Part shown: piece after piece, positions 14,781 to 15,246 of the stretch | How the letters are laid out: each line of letters starts with the position of its first letter | Numbering within the stretch: position 1 is the first letter of the stretch | Notes under the pieces: generated by a model | The model's input: the letters and a program-made list of their open reading frames with translations, nothing else | Told to the model about the DNA's origin: nothing | Database searches by the model: none | Source of the DNA: Desulfobacterales bacterium | Lineage (GTDB): Bacteria > Desulfobacterota > Desulfobacteria > Desulfobacterales > JAHIVH01 | Direction: 5' to 3' | Assembly (NCBI GenBank): GCA_020056645.1 | Contig: JAGVHJ010000567.1 | Span: forward strand, 1-15,246 | Length of the DNA: 15,246 bases | Program-made: the position numbers and the translations under genes

Positions 14781-15246
14781 TCAGATAAAAATAGAGCCAT
14801 AGACACTATCGGCCTCCTCAAGATCCCGAATCTGACCGATGTCCATCCAGTATTCCCGGATGGGAAAAATGATACCCTCCTTACCATCGTCGATCACCCG
14901 CTGAAAGAGGTCGGTCATGTCGTAGAAGCGGTTTTTCGGAATAAGCGCCGCGATCGCGGGTTCCACCACATAGATCCCCGCGTTGACGAAGTAATGATGG
15001 ACCGGTTTCTCTTCAAGCCCCTTGAGACGGTTTCCTTCCCTGTGAATTACGCCATAGGGAATCTGATAATCATACTCCCGGACGCACATGGTGGCGTCCG
15101 CGTGGTGGGTGGTGTGAAATTTGAGCAATTGCCCGAAATCGACCTTGGTTAGAAGATCTCCGTTCATCACGATCAAGGGCTTGACCGGCTTTTCAGGAAG
15201 AAGGCTTAGACATCCGGCGGTTCCCATCCGCTCTGTCTCCCGGATA
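14781..15246 (-). CDS. Sugar-1-phosphate nucleotidyltransferase, C-terminal part (runs off the right edge)
   Basis: The frame is open to the window edge; the last 154 residues are present and the true start lies outside. ETERMGTAGCLSLL is the family motif following the sugar-binding strand, and VMNGDLLTKVDF carries the metal-binding NGD. PYGVI, LEEKP, FVNAGIYVVEP and EYWMDIG follow in the order typical of NTP_transferase enzymes such as glucose/mannose-1-phosphate and HddC or PtmE-like nucleotidyltransferases. The pattern MCVREYDYQIPYGVI is closest, as I recall, to the group carrying N-terminal CBS domains, which would lie outside this window. It transfers NMP to a sugar 1-phosphate. The M at 15227 is an internal residue, not the start. 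It ends in TGA 23 bases before the cytidylyltransferase. Confidence 0.85.
   Translation of the reverse strand, partial: IRETERMGTAGCLSLLPEKPVKPLIVMNGDLLTKVDFGQLLKFHTTHHADATMCVREYDYQIPYGVIHREGNRLKGLEEKPVHHYFVNAGIYVVEPAIAALIPKNRFYDMTDLFQRVIDDGKEGIIFPIREYWMDIGQIRDLEEADSVYGSIFI

Overview
The window is one uninterrupted run of genes on the minus strand, read from position 15246 down to 1. I recognise fifteen reading frames, two of them cut by the window edges. They look like the middle of a surface-glycan (capsule, lipopolysaccharide or S-layer/flagellar glycan) biosynthesis and modification locus. Most genes are separated by fewer than 40 bases, abut, or overlap by 4, 8 or 23 bases, so a long polycistronic unit is likely. 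The only sizeable gap, 11371-11565, holds an elaborate palindromic element. No rRNA, tRNA, CRISPR array, transposase or origin is visible.

Layout in transcription order. (1) 15246-12531: the C-terminal part of a sugar-1-phosphate nucleotidyltransferase, a CMP-sugar-type cytidylyltransferase, and a two-domain nucleotidyltransferase/PfkB kinase resembling heptose enzyme HldE with its domains in reversed order. (2) 12534-11566: a conserved protein resembling deoxyhypusine synthase in parts. (3) 11370-9081: a GmhA-like SIS isomerase, a radical SAM protein, and a HAD phosphatase gene broken by one in-frame amber codon. (4) 9084-6282: an APH-like kinase and a transketolase split into N- and C-terminal subunits. 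(5) 6272-4530: a class I methyltransferase and a second radical SAM/SPASM protein. (6) 4492-176: a CgeB-like glycosyltransferase, an RmlD-like reductase, and a TylCIII-like C-methyltransferase. (7) 161-1: the start of what looks like a cobalamin-binding radical SAM protein.

How the genes may work together (inference). Transketolase can supply sedoheptulose 7-phosphate. The GmhA-like isomerase would convert it to heptose 7-phosphate, the PfkB domain would phosphorylate C1, a HAD phosphatase would remove the 7-phosphate, and a nucleotidyltransferase domain would activate the sugar. The glycosyltransferase, reductase, methyltransferases and radical SAM enzymes would then attach or decorate it. 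The paired nucleotidyltransferase and cytidylyltransferase at the right edge recall legionaminic/sialic-type nonulosonic acid loci, so a second activated sugar is possible.

Organism: probably a Gram-negative anaerobe, perhaps of the former Deltaproteobacteria (Desulfobacterota). This rests on general gene style, moderate GC and heptose genes, and is low confidence. Composition is uneven: the left ~3.7 kb and the kinase gene near 8.0-9.1 kb are visibly more AT-rich than the rest, which suggests a mosaic locus.
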